DNA of 27,093 nucleotides, from the NCBI GenBank assembly GCA_020026175.1, contig JAHHQV010000039.1, positions 1-27,093 of the forward strand, read 5' to 3'. Numbering within the stretch: position 1 is the first letter of the stretch; each line of letters opens with the position of its first letter. The position numbers and the translations under genes are program-made. Source of the DNA: Phocaeicola sp. (GTDB taxonomy: Bacteria; Bacteroidota; Bacteroidia; Bacteroidales; Bacteroidaceae). The notes below the pieces were generated by a model, which saw only the letters and a list, made by a program, of their open reading frames with translations, did not search any database and was not told the DNA's origin. This document shows positions 24,352 to 27,093 of the stretch, piece by piece.

Positions 24352-26667
24352 TTACATACGGTTTATTGCATCCTGTCCTGCTCCTGTACCTTTATACTTG
24401 CTTTTGGCGGCATTAAACTTGTAGCGCACTGTAAGGCTGAATGATCGTGTGTCACTCCAGGATAAATCCTTTATTTGTGCACTTTCCATATAAAGAAGAG
24501 CTTCCTGCTTGCAACCTAATAACAAGTCGTTTGCACGTGCTTCTATGCTTAATGCATCATTGAAAAAGGATTTCTGTAATCCTATGTTCAAAGTATATTG
24601 TGGACGTTTGAGGGTGATGTTCTGAACTTGACCACGACTTTGATAATTAAAATCGGCAGAGAGAAGAAATCCAACAGGAAGAGTAAAGGTGTTGTTTAAG
24701 GAACCTACAAAAAGTGGATTGTTATAGGTTCTTTTCTGACTGGCTGCATCCAGCGAGAACCATTGTTTCATTACAATTGCACTGGCATTAAGATTCCATA
24801 TACCTATCGAAGGTGAAGCCGCCAGCATTACTGTCAGACTGGGTAGACGGTCGTGGTTGATATAGTTAATCAAAGTAGTAGCCGACTGATTATTTACTTG
24901 TGTACCCCAATAAAGGATATAGTCCTTGACCACTTTGTAGCTTGCCATTGCCTGAAAGAACCGCCATACGCCAACAGCGGTTATATCGTGCGTAACACTT
25001 GGTTTCAGAAGTGGATTTCCAGTTTGCCATGTAAATCTGTTGGCATAAGTGATATTATTTCTTAACTGACTGTAGTTGGGACGCTGTGTTTTTGCTGCAT
25101 AGCTGACTTGAAATTGTACTTTCCCAATTTGCCCGTTCACAGATGCATTAGGAAAGACGTTATTATAGACACGACTTTGTTCGGGTATAAATGTACTATT
25201 TTCAAAATAATCAAAATCCACATGTTCATATCGCAAGCCGACGTTTGCCTGACCGAATGGTAAAGGATGGCTGTACTGTGCATATCCGGCAAGATTCTGT
25301 TCGCGGATGCGGGTGTAGGTTGTAGGTACATATCTTTCTTGATTTACATAATCATCATGCCGGTCGGCATAGGTATATTCTCCTCCCACGGAGATACTTC
25401 CTCCCCACAACGGATGAGTGTATGAAGCTTTGGTGGCAGCAAGCTGATTTTCCACCCTGTTATCAGAAGTTACAATACGGTCTTCATGATCCTGGCTATT
25501 CTCCGTATTAAGAGTATATTGCGTGTATGTATTGCCGTAATAGTCGGCATCCCAGGTAAGTTCTCCTTTGCCTATTTGGCCGGAATAGTAAATATTAAGC
25601 TGATGCTCCGGTTGTGATTTAGCACTGGCATCTATTGTATTATGTAAAATATCGTAAGGCAAACGATTGGCCTGAATCTCGCTATCAAAAGCCGTAATCA
25701 TATCTGTATGCAGGGTTTTGCTCACATCATAGCGTACACCTATGGAATGATACTCATTAAAATCATAATTGAACCCGATGCGTCCGTCTATACTGCGAGA
25801 ATTGGTATTAGAGTGCTGATTATTCTTTTGTGTCCATATGGTATCGGTAAAGGTTGTTTGCTCCATAATGTCGTTTTGCAAGGTGGTAGTTTTATCAAAA
25901 CGTACCATACCGAAAATATCAAGGCCATTATGCCGATAGTTTACATCGGCTTGCTCAATAAAGTCTGAATTTTGAGACTGATCATAGGAACTGCGCAAAC
26001 TCACTCCAAATCCATCACCTTGTCGTTTGACAGTACGGATACGAACAACTGCCCCTACTGTTGCATCATAACGGGCACCGGGATTACGAACAACTTCTAC
26101 ACTTTTAATTTCCTCCGATGTCAGTTGGTCCAGTTCAGCAAAATCACGTAATTTTCTACCGTTAATATAGATAAGCGGTGAGCCCTTGCCCAATACTTCA
26201 AACCCATCAGTCTTTTTTTGTAAACCGGGTATATGCGCCAATACATCTTCAGCTGTTCCGGCTTTAGAGAGGACTGTACCCTGCACATTGGTTTCCAAAG
26301 CATCATTCTTCATTCTTGTCACAGGTAGATTAGCTTTTACCACCACTTCACCAAGCATATGTGCATCCGACACGAGCTGCACGATACCGACATTGGCAGT
26401 AGTAACTGGTTTATACACTGTCTTATATCCTATGGAAGATATTTTCATTATTTGGTTCTCTGATTTTGTTTCCAACTTAAAAGTCCCGTCCTCACTACTG
26501 ATAGTACCCCTCACAAAAGCCGAATCTGGCAGTGACAGTAGCACCACGTTGGCGTATGGTAACGGTTGGTTGTTCTCGTCAATCAGTTTCCCGCTAATGG
26601 TTTGTGCGGATAAACTTACAGGAAAAATGATTCCGTTAAGTCCTAAAAAAATATTAATAAGTTTCAT
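24352..26667 (-). CDS. TonB-receptor-like outer-membrane beta-barrel protein
   Basis: This 771-residue protein is predicted to be in the outer membrane. The signal peptide is residues 1-21 (cleavage after SLSA/Q). Residues 22-108 are a carboxypeptidase-regulatory-like domain (ISGKLIDENNQPLPYANVVL), the N-terminal domain common in Bacteroidetes receptors. Residues 115-215 form the plug, with EDVLAHIPGLQKK and SPLIYINGRKLRDF. The rest is an aromatic-rich barrel of the OMP_b-brl_3 type, ending in SFSLTVRYKFN and a 19-residue tail. No SusD-like lipoprotein is adjacent, so a glycan-utilisation pair is unlikely; a peptide, siderophore or unknown ligand is possible. No convincing promoter lies close to the start. 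An inverted repeat lies just downstream. The substrate cannot be told. Confidence 0.87.
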   Translation of the reverse strand: MKLINIFLGLNGIIFPVSLSAQTISGKLIDENNQPLPYANVVLLSLPDSAFVRGTISSEDGTFKLETKSENQIMKISSIGYKTVYKPVTTANVGIVQLVSDAHMLGEVVVKANLPVTRMKNDALETNVQGTVLSKAGTAEDVLAHIPGLQKKTDGFEVLGKGSPLIYINGRKLRDFAELDQLTSEEIKSVEVVRNPGARYDATVGAVVRIRTVKRQGDGFGVSLRSSYDQSQNSDFIEQADVNYRHNGLDIFGMVRFDKTTTLQNDIMEQTTFTDTIWTQKNNQHSNTNSRSIDGRIGFNYDFNEYHSIGVRYDVSKTLHTDMITAFDSEIQANRLPYDILHNTIDASAKSQPEHQLNIYYSGQIGKGELTWDADYYGNTYTQYTLNTENSQDHEDRIVTSDNRVENQLAATKASYTHPLWGGSISVGGEYTYADRHDDYVNQERYVPTTYTRIREQNLAGYAQYSHPLPFGQANVGLRYEHVDFDYFENSTFIPEQSRVYNNVFPNASVNGQIGKVQFQVSYAAKTQRPNYSQLRNNITYANRFTWQTGNPLLKPSVTHDITAVGVWRFFQAMASYKVVKDYILYWGTQVNNQSATTLINYINHDRLPSLTVMLAASPSIGIWNLNASAIVMKQWFSLDAASQKRTYNNPLFVGSLNNTFTLPVGFLLSADFNYQSRGQVQNITLKRPQYTLNIGLQKSFFNDALSIEARANDLLLGCKQEALLYMESAQIKDLSWSDTRSFSLTVRYKFNAAKSKYKGTGAGQDAINRM

Positions 26668-27093
26668 CGTGTGATAGTTTTAGTTTTCTGTTGTAAAAAT
26701 TTATACCTTTTGAAGCAATTACACTATTTCTACTTCTGGATACACAGCATTAATGTAACAGGGGATAAACAATCCTACTTTCATAAATCTTTAATTTTGT
26801 TCCTGTATATACTTTCCGTATATATCTGATTAATACATATATAATCGCATGTTGCAGATGATATCTAATCCGATAATGGATTCGGTAGTATCTGTAATAG
26901 TCATAAAAATGACATCTCTGTAATTCATAGAAACGCTCTTCCTATGTCGGAGATTGCACTATTCTTTTTACAAACTTACAAAATATTCTTATTCTGTGGC
27001 AAGATGTTTTCTTTTTTCTATTAAAATTTCTTTTTCTGTTGCAGAGTCCAACAGCAAATGCAACGTTAGTAAAAATTTTTGAAGAAGCAAGCC
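26668..27093. other. Upstream region of the OMP gene, right edge of the window
   Basis: This region holds no complete gene. On the minus strand a frame stays open from the window edge to a TAA at 26989-26991 (34 codons, ending EILIEKRKHLATE), which might be the tail of a gene lying outside; I cannot identify it. A minus-strand TAAGTTTG at 26971-26978, with CTTG 21 bp upstream, is a weak promoter candidate that would give a leader of about 300 nt. A 7-bp dyad (TATATAC, 5 nt, GTATATA) lies at 26806-26824. Confidence 0.4.

Noticed and set aside
26186..26674. Plus-strand open frame of 162 codons opposite the OMP gene start
   Set aside because: It overlaps the signal peptide, regulatory-like domain and plug of the receptor; the Ser/Thr/Ile-rich translation looks like a mirror of that coding strand.
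1..27093. Mobile elements, CRISPR arrays, tRNA/rRNA genes, defence systems
   Set aside because: I found no transposase or integrase, repeat-spacer pattern, tRNA-like clover leaf or known defence domain in either strand.

Overview
The window looks like chromosome of a member of the Bacteroidales (Bacteroides/Phocaeicola/Prevotella-like). The evidence is AT-rich intergenic DNA, promoters of the Bacteroidetes primary sigma type (TTTG, 19-20 bp spacer, TAnnTTTG), starts mostly without Shine-Dalgarno sequences, a NigD-like lipoprotein, a PepSY-like periplasmic protein, a TonB-receptor-like OMP with an N-terminal carboxypeptidase-regulatory domain, and a V-type ATPase operon containing the DUF2764 protein. 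The genus cannot be fixed from sequence reading alone.

Layout: (1) 370-7915, plus strand: a seven-gene V-type ATPase operon E-DUF2764-A-B-D-I-K, closed by a strong hairpin terminator at 7937-7985. Its rotor subunit K carries every side chain known to bind Na+ in the Enterococcus hirae NtpK ring, so the pump is probably sodium-coupled. No separate subunit F or G gene is present. (2) 8094-12488: a well-formed promoter, then a GT3 (eukaryote-like) glycogen synthase and an alpha-glucan phosphorylase, then a terminator; synthesis and breakdown of storage glucan are encoded together. (3) 12610-14560: a NigD-like lipoprotein with a surface-export-like signal, a decayed two-component system in which the head of a response regulator runs into the tail of a histidine kinase, and a secreted PepSY-like protein. 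(4) 14604-17084: a bidirectional terminator, then on the minus strand guaA (GMP synthesis) and nudC (NADH/NAD-RNA pyrophosphatase). (5) 17210-18772: a POT-family peptide transporter, converging on tex with twin hairpins between them. (6) 18912-24012, minus strand: an acyl-CoA synthetase, a COG0523/CobW GTPase with a His/Cys-rich metal-binding insert, and tex, probably one operon. (7) 24352-26667, minus strand: an orphan outer-membrane beta-barrel receptor without a SusD partner, with a 15-bp inverted repeat just downstream.

Most of the window is ordinary core genome. The points most worth a second look are the compact Na+-type V-ATPase lacking F and G, the response-regulator/kinase deletion remnant that keeps its promoter, and the metal-binding insert of the COG0523 GTPase. 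I see no mobile element, CRISPR array, tRNA or rRNA, and no clear undescribed defence or mobile system.
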